A stretch of 36,419 nucleotides of DNA from Bacteroidales bacterium (GTDB taxonomy: Bacteria > Bacteroidota > Bacteroidia > Bacteroidales > UBA10428): contig JAFGQZ010000028.1 of assembly GCA_016935435.1 (NCBI GenBank), forward strand, positions 1 to 36,419, written 5' to 3'. A program made the translations under genes and the position numbers. Shown in pieces: positions 25,200-34,078 of this stretch (position 1 is the first letter of the stretch; every line of letters begins with the position of its first letter). The notes beneath the pieces are model-generated. The model saw only the letters and a list, made by a program, of their open reading frames with translations, was not told the origin of the DNA and did not search any database.

Positions 25200-26276
25200 T
25201 TATTTCAGTTCAAATTCTATTCCCAGTTGGTTGGCAATTTCTTTTAGGTCGGCAGCAATGGCTGGTATTATGGTAATGCCTTCGGAAATTATTTTGTGTT
25301 CCTTTTCCCTTTCAGGCTCCCCTGGTATTATTACTTTTTCGCGATTGGGGGCTGGCTTGGCCTGTTTAAATGTATCTATCCATTCATCCATTTTCGATTT
25401 AAATTCAGAAGCGGGCTGGAAAGCATCGATGCGCATTGCACCAAAGAAATGCCCGGTGCCTTCTCCCACTTTCCTGTCGAGAACAGGTAAATAAGCTACC
25501 GAGGGGGGGACAAAGGGGCCAAAATTTGCGCCGGAAAGAACAGCTGAAAAGATATCGACTATAGAGCTAAGGCAAAAACCTTTATGGCTGCCATGTTCGT
25601 AATCGCCGCCCAGGGTAACCATAGACCCCCCGCGTTTTAAAACAGTTGGGTCGTCGGTAGGGGTGCCGTCTTTATCCTGAACATATCCCATTAAAGTTTT
25701 TTCACCTTTCTTTTCAGCTACGGCGAGTTTGCCCCGGGCAATAGGGGTTGTTGCAAAATCGGCTACAAAGGCGGGGTGCCTGCCAGCAGGAATTGCAACG
25801 GCAATTGGGTTGGTGCCAAGCATGGGGCTCACCGAAAAGGTTGGTGCCACCAGTGGGTTTGCATTCGTCATCGACATGCCTATCATATCGTGTTCAAGTG
25901 CCATCATAGCATAATATCCGGCTATTCCGTAATGGTTAGAACCTTTGGTTGATACCCAGCCGGTACCTACTTTTTCTGCCTTTTCAATAGCAATTTCCAT
26001 AGAGCGTGTTGCAGCTATCATACCAATTGCCCCATCGCCATCAACAACAGCTGTGCTCGGCGTTTCGTGCACAATTTTTATGTTCGGCCGTGTATTTATA
26101 CGTTTTGCTTCCCATAGCTGGTAGTAGTCTTTTATGCGTATCATTCCGTGCGATGCCAGCCCGCGCAATTCGGCAGCAAGGAAAACTTTGGCGGCCTTTT
26201 CGGCATCTGCGCGGGAGCAACCCATTTTTATAAATACTTCGGAAGTAAAACTCAAAAGGTAATTGTAAGTGTACAT
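25200..26276 (-). CDS. Ldh-family (malate / L-lactate type) NAD(P)-dependent dehydrogenase
   Basis: A 358-residue member of the malate/L-lactate dehydrogenase family that is unrelated to classical MDH/LDH. Family features are visible throughout: ELRGLASHGMIRI (with the conserved SHG), TKGSNHYGIAGYYA with its catalytic histidine, TNANPLVAPT, the cofactor-binding GTNPIAVAIPA, and FVADFATTPIARGK. GGDYEHGSHKGFCLS is the conserved lysine-containing segment. Members reduce or oxidise malate, lactate, ureidoglycolate, sulfolactate or delta-1-piperideine-2-carboxylate, and the substrate cannot be chosen from sequence. Single gene. Confidence 0.92.
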   Translation of the reverse strand: MYTYNYLLSFTSEVFIKMGCSRADAEKAAKVFLAAELRGLASHGMIRIKDYYQLWEAKRINTRPNIKIVHETPSTAVVDGDGAIGMIAATRSMEIAIEKAEKVGTGWVSTKGSNHYGIAGYYAMMALEHDMIGMSMTNANPLVAPTFSVSPMLGTNPIAVAIPAGRHPAFVADFATTPIARGKLAVAEKKGEKTLMGYVQDKDGTPTDDPTVLKRGGSMVTLGGDYEHGSHKGFCLSSIVDIFSAVLSGANFGPFVPPSVAYLPVLDRKVGEGTGHFFGAMRIDAFQPASEFKSKMDEWIDTFKQAKPAPNREKVIIPGEPEREKEHKIISEGITIIPAIAADLKEIANQLGIEFELK

Positions 26277-26292
26277 TTTTTTCTGTTTTGGG

Positions 26293-26300
26293 CAAAATTA
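26293..26300 (-). promoter_or_regulatory. Candidate -7 box of the Ldh-family gene
   Basis: TAATTTTG on the minus strand; implied start near 26288, about 12 nt before the ATG. No matching -33 box found. Confidence 0.3.
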
Positions 26301-26351
26301 TAAAAACTTCGCTTAATGGTTGGCGGAATAAATTAACAACAGTAAAACCCC

Positions 26352-26385
26352 TTTGCATGTTTTGTTAGAAAAAATACTATTTTTG
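26352..26385 (+). promoter_or_regulatory. Candidate porT promoter
   Basis: TTTG (26352-26355), a 22-bp spacer and TATTTTTG (26378-26385, perfect TAnnTTTG). Start near 26390, leader about 33 nt. Confidence 0.45.
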
Positions 26386-26422
26386 GCATTGAGGCGTTCT
26401 ATAATGAAATTAGGTTATTAAA

Positions 26423-27157
26423 GTGAAGAATTTAATTACTCTGTTGCTATTATTGGCTGCTATTAATGTGCCGGGACAAATGGTAAAAGTTAAAAACGAT
26501 CCGACACACGACGATAAACCAATACATTTCGGGTTCTCTCTTGGTGTTAACTTTATGGACTACCAAATTAGCCAGTCGGTTAAACTGGTTGATGACGACA
26601 GTTACCTGAATAATTATTACGCAGGGGTAAATGAAATAAAGCCAGGCATAAATATTCATGCCATTTCAAACCTGCGGCTGGGCGAATTTTTCGATTTGCG
26701 CTGCCTGCCGGGCATTTCGTTTGGCGAGCGACAAATTTATTTCTACGATAATTTCGACTCTCTGCTGTACGGTAAAAAGACATACCAGATGGAGTCGTCG
26801 TACCTCGAGTTGCCATTTTCAATAAAGTACAAAGCAAAACGGGAATATAATTTCCGCCCATATCTTATGGGGGGGGCTAATTTACGGTACGATTTGGCTG
26901 TAAAACGCGAATACGATTATAAGGAACAGCTCATAATGGTTAACCCGTTTGATATTTATGCCGAATTTGGGGGCGGTTTCGATTTTTACCTTCCCGATTT
27001 TAAATTTTCAATTGAGTTAAAATATGGGGCAGGAATGACCAATATTTTTCGTTCTACTAACCCGGCAGGCGAATCGTTTATCGATTATCCGGAATATACC
27101 GACATAATTGATCGAATGAAATCAAATATCTTTATTATCTCGTTTCATTTCGAATAA
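26423..27157 (+). CDS. porT: Type IX secretion outer-membrane protein PorT
   Basis: PorT (SprT in gliding species) is an outer-membrane barrel needed for T9SS. The protein is 244 residues with a signal peptide (ending INVPGQ). Just after it comes the family signature DKPIHFGFSLGVNFMDY. Further family features are IHAISNLRLGEFFDLRCLPGISFGER, SSYLELPFSIKYKAKR and the barrel-closing MKSNIFIISFHFE, which ends in an aromatic residue, as barrels do. It starts with GTG; no in-frame ATG precedes the signal peptide. The 3' end overlaps the convergent rRNA methyltransferase gene by 13 bp. The giant sorting-domain protein at 15.4-23.9 kb is a likely client. Confidence 0.9.
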   Translation: MKNLITLLLLLAAINVPGQMVKVKNDPTHDDKPIHFGFSLGVNFMDYQISQSVKLVDDDSYLNNYYAGVNEIKPGINIHAISNLRLGEFFDLRCLPGISFGERQIYFYDNFDSLLYGKKTYQMESSYLELPFSIKYKAKREYNFRPYLMGGANLRYDLAVKREYDYKEQLIMVNPFDIYAEFGGGFDFYLPDFKFSIELKYGAGMTNIFRSTNPAGESFIDYPEYTDIIDRMKSNIFIISFHFE

Positions 27158-27918
27158 TGCTGTAACCTTCTAAACTCGCTCAAAACTATTGATGTAGCTG
27201 CCGAAACATTTAACGATTCGGTTTTTTCAGGTTGGTGGCTGTAATTTGGTATAAAGAGCTCTTTTGTAAAATATTCCCTTAAATTGCCTGTTATGCCTTC
27301 CGATTCGTTACCCATTACTATAATAGCAGGCATTGTTGGTTTTGTAATATAAATATTGCTGCCGGCTAGTGTTGTTCCATATACAGCAATACCTTTACCT
27401 TTTGCATTGTTCAATACAGGTTGAAGCCCGGCATAAAAAACCTTTACCCTTAAAATAGCTCCCATACTTGCCTGAACGACCTTTGGGTTGTAACAATCGA
27501 CACTGTCGGGCGAACAAACAATTTTCGATACCCCAAACCAGTCGGCCAGCCTTATTATGGTACCCAGGTTTCCCGGATCCCTTATTGAATCGAGGGCAAG
27601 TATTATATCATCGGAGGTATCGGACATGAAATTGCCTTCAGGTTCCATGTTCAATACCACCATGCATTCCTGCGGGCTTTTAAACGATGAAATTTTCTCA
27701 ATTGTGCCTTTGTCAACCGTGCAGGAATTAATGTGAGGCCCCAGTCTGAGTTTGTTTTTTACGCCATCGGTAAATAGTACCAGTTCTATCAGATCGGCGT
27801 GTGAGGCCATTGCTTCATTTACAACTTTTATTCCTTCTGCTATATAAAGCCTGGCCGATTCTCGGCATTTTTTTTGCTGAAGCGATTTCAGTTCTTTTAT
27901 TTTTACTTTGCTTATCAC
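27145..27918 (-). CDS. SpoU/TrmH-family RNA 2'-O-methyltransferase
   Basis: 257 residues, with an N-terminal substrate-binding domain (KIKELKSLQQKKCRES opening, of the SpoU_sub_bind kind) and the C-terminal SPOUT knotted domain. The three SpoU motifs are intact: LDSIRDPGNLGTIIRLADWFG (motif 1, with Asn), IVMGNESEGI (motif 2) and ESLNVSAATSIVLSEF (motif 3), which together bind SAM. It probably methylates a ribose in rRNA or tRNA; the site cannot be told. It is divergent from tamL and converges on porT with a 13-bp overlap. Confidence 0.92.
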   Translation of the reverse strand: MISKVKIKELKSLQQKKCRESARLYIAEGIKVVNEAMASHADLIELVLFTDGVKNKLRLGPHINSCTVDKGTIEKISSFKSPQECMVVLNMEPEGNFMSDTSDDIILALDSIRDPGNLGTIIRLADWFGVSKIVCSPDSVDCYNPKVVQASMGAILRVKVFYAGLQPVLNNAKGKGIAVYGTTLAGSNIYITKPTMPAIIVMGNESEGITGNLREYFTKELFIPNYSHQPEKTESLNVSAATSIVLSEFRRLQHYSK

Positions 27919-27974
27919 AGTATAAAAAAATTATAATTGATGTAGTTGTGAAAGTTATTTATGGTTTGGAAAAT

Positions 27975-27982
27975 TATCTTTG
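27975..27982 (+). promoter_or_regulatory. Candidate -7 box of the TamL gene
   Basis: TATCTTTG (perfect TAnnTTTG). Implied start near 27987, leader about 123 nt. The expected -33 TTTG is not found at 19-21 bp. Confidence 0.35.
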
Positions 27983-28109
27983 TTGAAAAGTTGCAGTAAA
28001 AAAAGTAAAAATTCCTGTCAACCTCTACGAAAATTCGTAAAGTTTTACTGATTTTTGAAGGTTGTTTGGTTACATAATATAAAAACCTTGCTTAGTACAA
28101 CCTGTAGAA

Positions 28110-30386
28110 TTGAAAACAAAACATCAAAATATAAACTTCAGTTTGTTACTTTTCACAGCAATTAGCCTGCTGTTTTCGTGTTCACCATCGAAAGACCTGG
28201 CTGAAGGGAAATACCTGCTGAACAAAAACCATTATAGTTTTGAAGGCCAGAGAATTGATCCTGCAACATTAAAAAGGTATGAACGGTTGTCGCCCAATAA
28301 AAGAATTTTTGGCATTCGCTTTCACATGCACCTGTATAACCTTTCGAACCCATCGAAAAACAAAGGCTTACACCCCTGGTTAAGAAAAATTGGCGAAGCT
28401 CCGGTTTTGTTCGATTCAAACCTGGTAAAGCTAAATATTGGAAATTTCACAAAATACCTGTCGGACATTGGCTACAACAGTGCAACCGTAAAATCGAACT
28501 TAGTAAAAAAGAACAATAAAAAAATTAATGTACAGTATAAACTTAATTTAGGCGAACCAACCATAATTAATTCCTTTTTGTATAGTTTCGAGGATGCCTC
28601 GATACAAGGTTATATTTTTGCCGATACGGCCAATGCCTTGATAAAAGCCTCCATGCCTTTTAACAAGCAGCTCTTGCAGGCCGAAAGGGCCAGGCTTGAA
28701 ACCCTTATGAAAAACAACGGATATTACAAATTTTCCAAAGAGTATATATATTTTAATGTGTCGGAGTTGGGCGCCCCAAACAAGGTCGATGTGCAGCTTA
28801 TAATAAAACAAAACCTTTCGGGGCAGTTCGATCCGGTTGCACGTGTAAGGCCCCATCGGCAGTATTTTATCGATAAGGTTTATATTATGCCCGATGTGAA
28901 TAAGGCTCAGGATAACGAGCTTCCCGACACTGTTCAGTATAACCGCTATACTATTCTTTATAACGGAGAAAAAATAATCAACCCTTCGGCACTTTCATCG
29001 GCCTCCAGGTTACAGCCCGGAAACCTTTATGCTTTGTCGGATGTGGACAAAACTTATTCAAACTTTTCTGCCCTTGGTTTGTTCCGCTTTATTAATATAA
29101 GGTTAATCGAAAATAACGATGATGACGACAAGCAAGCAAGTCTCGATTGCAGGATTGATCTGTCGATGCGCGAGCGGCAATCGTATGGCTTTGAGGTTGT
29201 AGCCACCAACTCATCCGGCGATTTGGGCATGCGTGGAAATTTAACCTACCATAATTACAACATTTTCAGGGGGGGCGAGCACTTTCAAATAGGGGTTTCG
29301 GGAGCTGTTGAATCGTTGAGGAACAGGTTAAACCTCGACCCAATGCAGGAAATAGGAATTTTTTCGAGGTTTGAAACCCCAAAGTTTTTCTTTCCCATAT
29401 CGGGTGAAATTCAGCGAAAATACTCACCGCGTACTGCATTGCAGCTTGCCTATAATAACCAGCAACAGCCAAAATATACCCGAACAATTGCCAATGCATC
29501 CTTTGGCTACATCTGGAAAGGAAATGTCTATAACAGGCATAGTTTCTACCCTATAGATTTTTCGCTTGTAAAAATTCCCGGTGCTATTGATTCGGCCTAT
29601 TATGCCAATTATGTTAAAGGCAAAAGGCTGGAATATAGTTTCATAAACCATACTATATTGTCGATGCGCTATATATTTGAGTATAACACGCAATCGAGGG
29701 GCAATAACCGCAACTATGTTTACCTTCGTTCGTCGGTGGAGTCGGCAGGCCCCTTGGTAAGCCTGGTTAACCAAAACACAAACTGGGTGGCCGACTCTTT
29801 GTTTTTCGGCGTGCAGTACTCTCAATATGCCCGCAGCGATGTCGATTTTAGGTTTTTTAATGTTATAAGCCCATCTACCAAACTGGTTTACCGTTTATAT
29901 GGCGGGGTTTGCCTGCCATACGGCAATTCAAGGGCAATGCCCTTTGAAAAAATGTTCTGGAGCGGGGGACCATACGGAATAAGGGCTTGGGGCGAAAACT
30001 CGCTGGGGCCTGGCAGTACACCCGATTCGATGTATATGAACAACCAGGTGGGAGATATTAAGCTTGAAGGGAACATCGAATATCGGTTTAAACTCTTCTG
30101 GAAACTTGAGGGGGCACTCTTTGTCGATGCCGGTAATGTGTGGTTGCTGAAAGATGAAAACCTTAGCCCGGGGGCAGCCTTCCATGTCAATAGTTTTTTA
30201 AACGATTTGGCAATTGGCACTGGCTTTGGCACCCGCTTCGATCTTTCATTTATTCTTTTAAGGGTCGATTTTGGCTATAAAGTTAAGGATCCTGCAAGGT
30301 TAGCAGGCGAAAAGTGGATTTTTCGGAACGACAATTACAGGCTTAAAAATATTTCGGTACAATTTGGCATTGGTTATCCATTCTGA
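28110..30386 (+). CDS. tamL: Translocation and assembly module lipoprotein TamL (BamA/TamA family)
   Basis: A 758-residue lipidated relative of BamA/TamA found in Bacteroidota. The lipobox LFSC follows a signal peptide, so the N-terminus is anchored by lipid. Residues ~30-370 form POTRA-like domains (LNIGNFTKYLSDIGYNSATVKS, the TLMKNNGYYKFSKEYIYFNV repeat, PGNLYALSDVDKTYSNFSALGLFRFINIRL). Residues ~375-758 form a 16-strand-type surface-antigen barrel with SGGPYGIRAWGENSLGPGS in place of the VRGF loop motif and a C-terminal aromatic strand (GIGYPF). It starts with TTG; there is no in-frame ATG before the signal peptide. The usual partner TamB is not adjacent. Expected role: assembly of outer-membrane proteins. 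Confidence 0.9.
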   Translation: MKTKHQNINFSLLLFTAISLLFSCSPSKDLAEGKYLLNKNHYSFEGQRIDPATLKRYERLSPNKRIFGIRFHMHLYNLSNPSKNKGLHPWLRKIGEAPVLFDSNLVKLNIGNFTKYLSDIGYNSATVKSNLVKKNNKKINVQYKLNLGEPTIINSFLYSFEDASIQGYIFADTANALIKASMPFNKQLLQAERARLETLMKNNGYYKFSKEYIYFNVSELGAPNKVDVQLIIKQNLSGQFDPVARVRPHRQYFIDKVYIMPDVNKAQDNELPDTVQYNRYTILYNGEKIINPSALSSASRLQPGNLYALSDVDKTYSNFSALGLFRFINIRLIENNDDDDKQASLDCRIDLSMRERQSYGFEVVATNSSGDLGMRGNLTYHNYNIFRGGEHFQIGVSGAVESLRNRLNLDPMQEIGIFSRFETPKFFFPISGEIQRKYSPRTALQLAYNNQQQPKYTRTIANASFGYIWKGNVYNRHSFYPIDFSLVKIPGAIDSAYYANYVKGKRLEYSFINHTILSMRYIFEYNTQSRGNNRNYVYLRSSVESAGPLVSLVNQNTNWVADSLFFGVQYSQYARSDVDFRFFNVISPSTKLVYRLYGGVCLPYGNSRAMPFEKMFWSGGPYGIRAWGENSLGPGSTPDSMYMNNQVGDIKLEGNIEYRFKLFWKLEGALFVDAGNVWLLKDENLSPGAAFHVNSFLNDLAIGTGFGTRFDLSFILLRVDFGYKVKDPARLAGEKWIFRNDNYRLKNISVQFGIGYPF

Positions 30387-30502
30387 TAATATTAATAATT
30401 CTTTACCAAAAACCTGCCCGGCAATTATCAATTGGTCCTCATCGGGGCATTAATTAAGCACTTGTATATACAAAACAACAAACAAAAGTTGAATTATTTC
30501 AT

Positions 30503-30535
30503 AAAAAAAGGCATCGATAACCGATGCCTTTTTTT
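30503..30535. terminator. Bidirectional intrinsic terminator between tamL and the aldolase gene
   Basis: AAAAAAAGGCATCG (30503-30516) pairs perfectly with CGATGCCTTTTTTT (30522-30535) across ATAAC. T tracts face both ways; it lies between the converging tamL (+) and fba (-) genes. Confidence 0.93.
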
Positions 30536-30554
30536 AATATTCTATACTAAAAAA

Positions 30555-31550
30555 TTAAGCCTGGTTGGCTGAACCAAGAACATGAATATTTTTATGCTTG
30601 TAAAGCTCTTTCAATAAATCGCGGGCTGGCCCTAAATACTTGCGTGGGTCGAATTCGCCCGGTTTCTCGGCAAATGTCTTACGTATTGAGGCTGTCATTG
30701 CCAAACGGCCGTCGGAGTCGATATTGATTTTACAAACAGCCGATTTGGCAGCCTTTCTCAGCCATTCTTCCGGAATACCTATAGTGTCTTTTAGTGCACC
30801 ACCGAATTTGTTGATAGTTTCAACATGTTCCGGTGGAACAGACGATGAACCATGCAATACGATAGGAAACCCGGGGATGCGTTTTTCAATTTCTTCAAGA
30901 ATATCGAAACGCAGCATTGGTGGTATTAATACCCCATTTGCATCTTTAGTGCATTGTGCTGGCGTAAATTTGTTGGCCCCGTGCGAGGTGCCAATTGAGA
31001 TTGCTAATGAATCGACACCGGTGCGTTTTACAAAGTCTTCAACTTCCGAAGGTTTTGTGTATGTTGAGTGCTCGGCAACAACATCGTCTTCAACACCTGC
31101 CAGCACACCAAGTTCGCCTTCGACAGTAACATCGTGGGCATGGGCATATTCAACAACTTTTTTGGTAAGGGCAATATTTTCTTCATAAGAGTGGTGAGAA
31201 CCATCAATCATTACTGAAGAGAAGCCATTGTCGATACATTCCTTGCAAAGTTCAAAAGTGTCGCCATGGTCGAGGTGAAGCACAATTGGGATATTATAGC
31301 CAAGTTCTTTTACATATTCGGTAGCCCCTTTTGCCATGTTGCGCAATAAGGTAGCGTTGGCATATTTGCGGGCACCCGAAGAAACCTGCAAAATTACCGG
31401 CGATTTTGTTTCAACACAAGCCTGAAGTATAGCCTGCATTTGTTCAAGGTTGTTAAAATTATATGCAGGAATTGCATAGCCGCCTGCAACTGCTTTACGG
31501 AAAAGTTCTTTACTGTTTACCAGTCCTAGTTCTTTATAACTAATAGCCAT
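30555..31550 (-). CDS. fba: Fructose-bisphosphate aldolase, class II
   Basis: A zinc-dependent aldolase that splits fructose 1,6-bisphosphate into dihydroxyacetone phosphate and glyceraldehyde 3-phosphate. Class II features: AGGYAIPAYNFNNLEQ at the N-terminus, LHLDHGDTFELCKECI with the catalytic Asp and zinc His, VEGELGVLAGVEDDV with zinc-binding Glu, GTSHGANKF with zinc His, and VLHGSSSVP and KINIDSDGRLA for phosphate binding. From the ATG at 31550 it is 331 residues; the open frame to 31631 adds 27 residues that are not family-like. Promoter at 31629-31660, strong terminator after it. Single gene of central glycolysis. Confidence 0.97.
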   Translation of the reverse strand: MAISYKELGLVNSKELFRKAVAGGYAIPAYNFNNLEQMQAILQACVETKSPVILQVSSGARKYANATLLRNMAKGATEYVKELGYNIPIVLHLDHGDTFELCKECIDNGFSSVMIDGSHHSYEENIALTKKVVEYAHAHDVTVEGELGVLAGVEDDVVAEHSTYTKPSEVEDFVKRTGVDSLAISIGTSHGANKFTPAQCTKDANGVLIPPMLRFDILEEIEKRIPGFPIVLHGSSSVPPEHVETINKFGGALKDTIGIPEEWLRKAAKSAVCKINIDSDGRLAMTASIRKTFAEKPGEFDPRKYLGPARDLLKELYKHKNIHVLGSANQA

Positions 31551-31628
31551 TTTTATTGATTTTATTATTAAACTTACTTTCGAATTATATGAAGGCCCTG
31601 TTTTTTTGATTATTGCAAAACAGGCAGG

Positions 31629-31660
31629 CAAAATTAAAAAATACTGGCTATTTATACAAT
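31629..31660 (-). promoter_or_regulatory. Candidate fba promoter
   Basis: On the minus strand ATTG (31657-31660, one mismatch to TTTG), a 20-bp spacer and TAATTTTG (31629-31636, perfect). Start near 31624, leader about 74 nt. Confidence 0.5.
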
Positions 31661-31727
31661 GTTATTGTATTTATTTAACCTGAAATTATGAATTGCTTAA
31701 CATGTTGTTAAAAAATATTCTTTTCCG

Positions 31728-32618
31728 ATGAGAATTATAAGCGCCTTAAATTCTTTTATGGGTTTCACCCCCGGCGAAAGGCGTGGCATAGCAATGCTCA
31801 TTACAAGCATGTCGGTATTGCTTGCCATTCGTATCTTCCAGCCCGGAAATTCTTATCAAGAAAACCATCAGGTTATTACTGCTGAAATTCTTGAAGATAC
31901 AACCAATGGTTCTTTGGCCCGCAAGGTTTCAAACAACCACAGTGTTAACTTATGCCCTAATGTTTCGGGTTTTGCGGTAAAAAGCATTCAGTTAAACCAT
32001 GCAAGCGCCAATGAACTAATACTTGCCGGTTTTCCGGAATTTGCAGCAAGAAATATTATTAAATACCGCGAAAAGGGAGGTTTGTTTTCTTCCAGAGCCG
32101 AACTGCTTAAAATATATGGGCTCGAAGAGAAAATAATAGAAGGAATTGAACAGAATTCACATCTTATTTATCGTAACAACACCAATACAGAAAAAACAGC
32201 CGTGGCCGAAAACAAAATTTCCCTGCTTGAGCTAAATTCGGCCGATACTACTGAATTGATGAGACTTACAGGCATTGGACCGGTGCTGAGCAAGCGTATT
32301 GTAAAATACAGGGGTATGCTTGGTGGTTTTTATTCTATAAGTCAACTTGCAGAAGTTTATGGCATCGATAATGATATGGTAAGCCGAATAGAAAACAGGC
32401 TTACAATCGACTCCGATAAAATTAACAGGCTGGAAATAAACCAGGCCACAGAGGCAATATTGTCGGCACACCCGTATATTTCAACATACCAGGCAAAAGC
32501 CATCATAAGTTACCGGAATCATGCTGGTGCTATCAGGAACAAAAATGAACTTCTGGAAAATAAGGTGTTAAACAGCGAAGACTTTGAACGGCTTTCAGAA
32601 TATTTAAAGGTGCAATAA
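31728..32618 (+). CDS. Membrane-anchored protein with three helix-hairpin-helix repeats (ComEA-like)
   Basis: A 296-residue protein. Near the N-terminus is one membrane segment (residues ~19-36, GIAMLITSMSVLLAIRIF). Three helix-hairpin-helix units follow at about residues 85-135, 162-212 and 230-285: LNHASANELILAGFPEFAARNIIKYRE, LNSADTTELMRLTGIGPVLSKRIVKYRG and INQATEAILSAHPYISTYQAKAIISYRN. Such domains bind DNA without sequence preference, as in the DNA-uptake protein ComEA, whose members have one or two units. A role in DNA uptake is possible, but I see no other competence gene here. It is divergent from fba. Confidence 0.85.
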   Translation: MRIISALNSFMGFTPGERRGIAMLITSMSVLLAIRIFQPGNSYQENHQVITAEILEDTTNGSLARKVSNNHSVNLCPNVSGFAVKSIQLNHASANELILAGFPEFAARNIIKYREKGGLFSSRAELLKIYGLEEKIIEGIEQNSHLIYRNNTNTEKTAVAENKISLLELNSADTTELMRLTGIGPVLSKRIVKYRGMLGGFYSISQLAEVYGIDNDMVSRIENRLTIDSDKINRLEINQATEAILSAHPYISTYQAKAIISYRNHAGAIRNKNELLENKVLNSEDFERLSEYLKVQ

Positions 32619-32707
32619 AGCATTATGCATTAAACAAGCTGGCAAAGAATGTAATTCGGATACCATATAAGGCCAAATAGTTAACTCCACTACATTCACA
32701 TAGAAAT

Positions 32708-32745
32708 GCACAGATATAAAACTTCATCTGGTTACTGTGCTTTTT
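32708..32745 (+). terminator. Weak terminator after the HhH gene
   Basis: GCACAG (32708-32713) pairs with CTGTGC (32735-32740), with AGAT/ATCT inside the loop as further pairing, followed by TTTTT. A short stem, so only moderately supported. Confidence 0.45.
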
Positions 32746-32913
32746 AAATTATTTTTAGTACCTTAACACAACACAAAAAAACACATCGACAGAGAACACA
32801 CTGGCACTATAAAGTATTTTTCAGGCAAATTTTAAAACAAAAAAGTATAATTATTTTGCGAAAATGAATTATAGGATTAAATTTGCGCCTCGTTTATTAA
32901 AAATGAATGTAAT

Positions 32914-33105
32914 ATGATAATCGTACCGGTAAAAGAAGGAGAAAACATTGAAAGGGCTCTTAAAAAATTTAAGAGAAAATTTGAAAAAACAGGAGTGGTA
33001 AAAGAATTGCGCAGTCGTCAGGCATTCAGAAAACCATCTGAAGAGCGTCGCGAAGAAGTAAAAAAAGCAATTTACGTTCAGAAACTTCAGATTATTGAAG
33101 AGTAA
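32914..33105 (+). CDS. rpsU: 30S ribosomal protein bS21
   Basis: 63 residues, basic, the full length of bS21: MIIVPVKEGENIERALKKFKRKFEKTG is followed by RSRQAFRKPSEERREEVKKA. It sits near the 3' end of 16S rRNA on the 30S platform. In Bacteroidota it is one of the proteins reported to cover the anti-SD sequence. No SD precedes this gene (upstream is AAAAATGAATGTAAT). The -7-like TTATTTTG at 32851-32858 is one base off consensus. First gene of the translation block that continues with the recombinase, hpf and tRNAs. Confidence 0.96.
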   Translation: MIIVPVKEGENIERALKKFKRKFEKTGVVKELRSRQAFRKPSEERREEVKKAIYVQKLQIIEE

Positions 33106-33171
33106 ATTCACACAGGGAAAAGTCTGAAATACATTTTGGTGCCAGCCAATTGAGACAAAACTTCCCTGAGT

Positions 33172-34059
33172 ATGGATTTAACAGAGCGTTTCTTAAATTA
33201 TATAAAACACGAAAAAAGGTATTCGCCTAATACTATAAGGGCTTATACCGATGACATCAGGTGTTTTTCCGAATTTATAAAAGTCGGGGGCGGTGTTTCA
33301 TTGCCAGGTGTTAAGCCGGCAGAAGTGCGTTCCTGGCTTGTTTATTTAGCAGGCACCGGCATTTCCGCCCGAACATATAAGAGAAAACTCTCATCGGTAA
33401 AAGCATTTTACAAATTTCTGCTGCGCGAAGGGGTAATTGAACAAATGCCCACTGAGGCTGTTATAATGCCTAAGTACCAAAACCCTTTGCCCGATTTTTT
33501 TAGCCATAATGAAATAAATGCCCTGTTCGACAACATAACTTTTAACGATGGCTTTACCGGGAAACGCGACAAATTAATTATGTTCCTTTTTTATATAACA
33601 GGTATGCGGCTGTCGGAACTGATAAATATAAGGTTGCGCGATGTCGATTTCAGCCTGCAGCATATCAGGGTTACCGGCAAGCGCAATAAACAAAGGGCCA
33701 TACCAGTAAGCCCCGGCACGCTGAAAATAATTGATGGCTATATAAAAGCCAGGGGTGAACATCTGGGAAGTTTCGACAACAATGGTTATTTGTTTGTAAA
33801 AGAAAACGGAGAAAAGGTTTATCCACGAATGGTACAAAAACTCACTTCGAAATATTTAAGCGGGGCTACCACATCGGAAAAAACAAACCCGCACAAATTC
33901 AGGCATACCTTTGCAACACACATGCTCAACAATGGGGCCGACCTGAATGCAGTTAAAGAAATACTTGGGCATGCCAGTCTGGCAGCAACAGAAGTTTATA
34001 CACACAATACATACGAAAAATTAAAATCCATATACAAACAAGCTCATCCGAGAGCTTAA
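33172..34059 (+). CDS. xerC: Tyrosine recombinase, XerC/XerD type
   Basis: A 295-residue site-specific recombinase of Xer length. The N-terminal SAM-like core-binding domain is at residues 1-85. The catalytic domain has all expected residues: Arg146 (GMRLSEL), Lys170 (TGKRNKQR), His241 and Arg244 (HKFRHTFATHML), His267 (LGHASL) and nucleophile Tyr276 (EVYTH). The position between rpsU and hpf is one I associate with the housekeeping Xer gene in Bacteroidota, and it makes a chromosome-dimer resolvase more likely than a mobile-element integrase. Whether it is XerC or XerD cannot be settled from sequence alone. It begins 66 bp after rpsU and ends 19 bp before hpf. Confidence 0.92.
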   Translation: MDLTERFLNYIKHEKRYSPNTIRAYTDDIRCFSEFIKVGGGVSLPGVKPAEVRSWLVYLAGTGISARTYKRKLSSVKAFYKFLLREGVIEQMPTEAVIMPKYQNPLPDFFSHNEINALFDNITFNDGFTGKRDKLIMFLFYITGMRLSELINIRLRDVDFSLQHIRVTGKRNKQRAIPVSPGTLKIIDGYIKARGEHLGSFDNNGYLFVKENGEKVYPRMVQKLTSKYLSGATTSEKTNPHKFRHTFATHMLNNGADLNAVKEILGHASLAATEVYTHNTYEKLKSIYKQAHPRA

Positions 34060-34063
34060 AACC

Positions 34064-34070
34064 AAGGAGG
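34064..34070 (+). promoter_or_regulatory. Strong Shine-Dalgarno site of hpf
   Basis: AAGGAGG ends 8 nt before the hpf ATG, a near-complete match to the anti-SD. Nearly all other genes here lack one. Confidence 0.8.
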
Positions 34071-34078
34071 ATCAAATT

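Noticed and set aside
31551-31631. Upstream extension of fba by 27 residues
   Set aside because: The proposed promoter lies at its far end and the family starts with the AISYKELG helix; the extension is not family-like.
33172-34059. Integrase of a mobile element linked to the tRNA genes
   Set aside because: The order rpsU - recombinase - hpf looks like the conserved housekeeping arrangement, the length is that of Xer proteins, and no duplicated tRNA 3' end was seen nearby.
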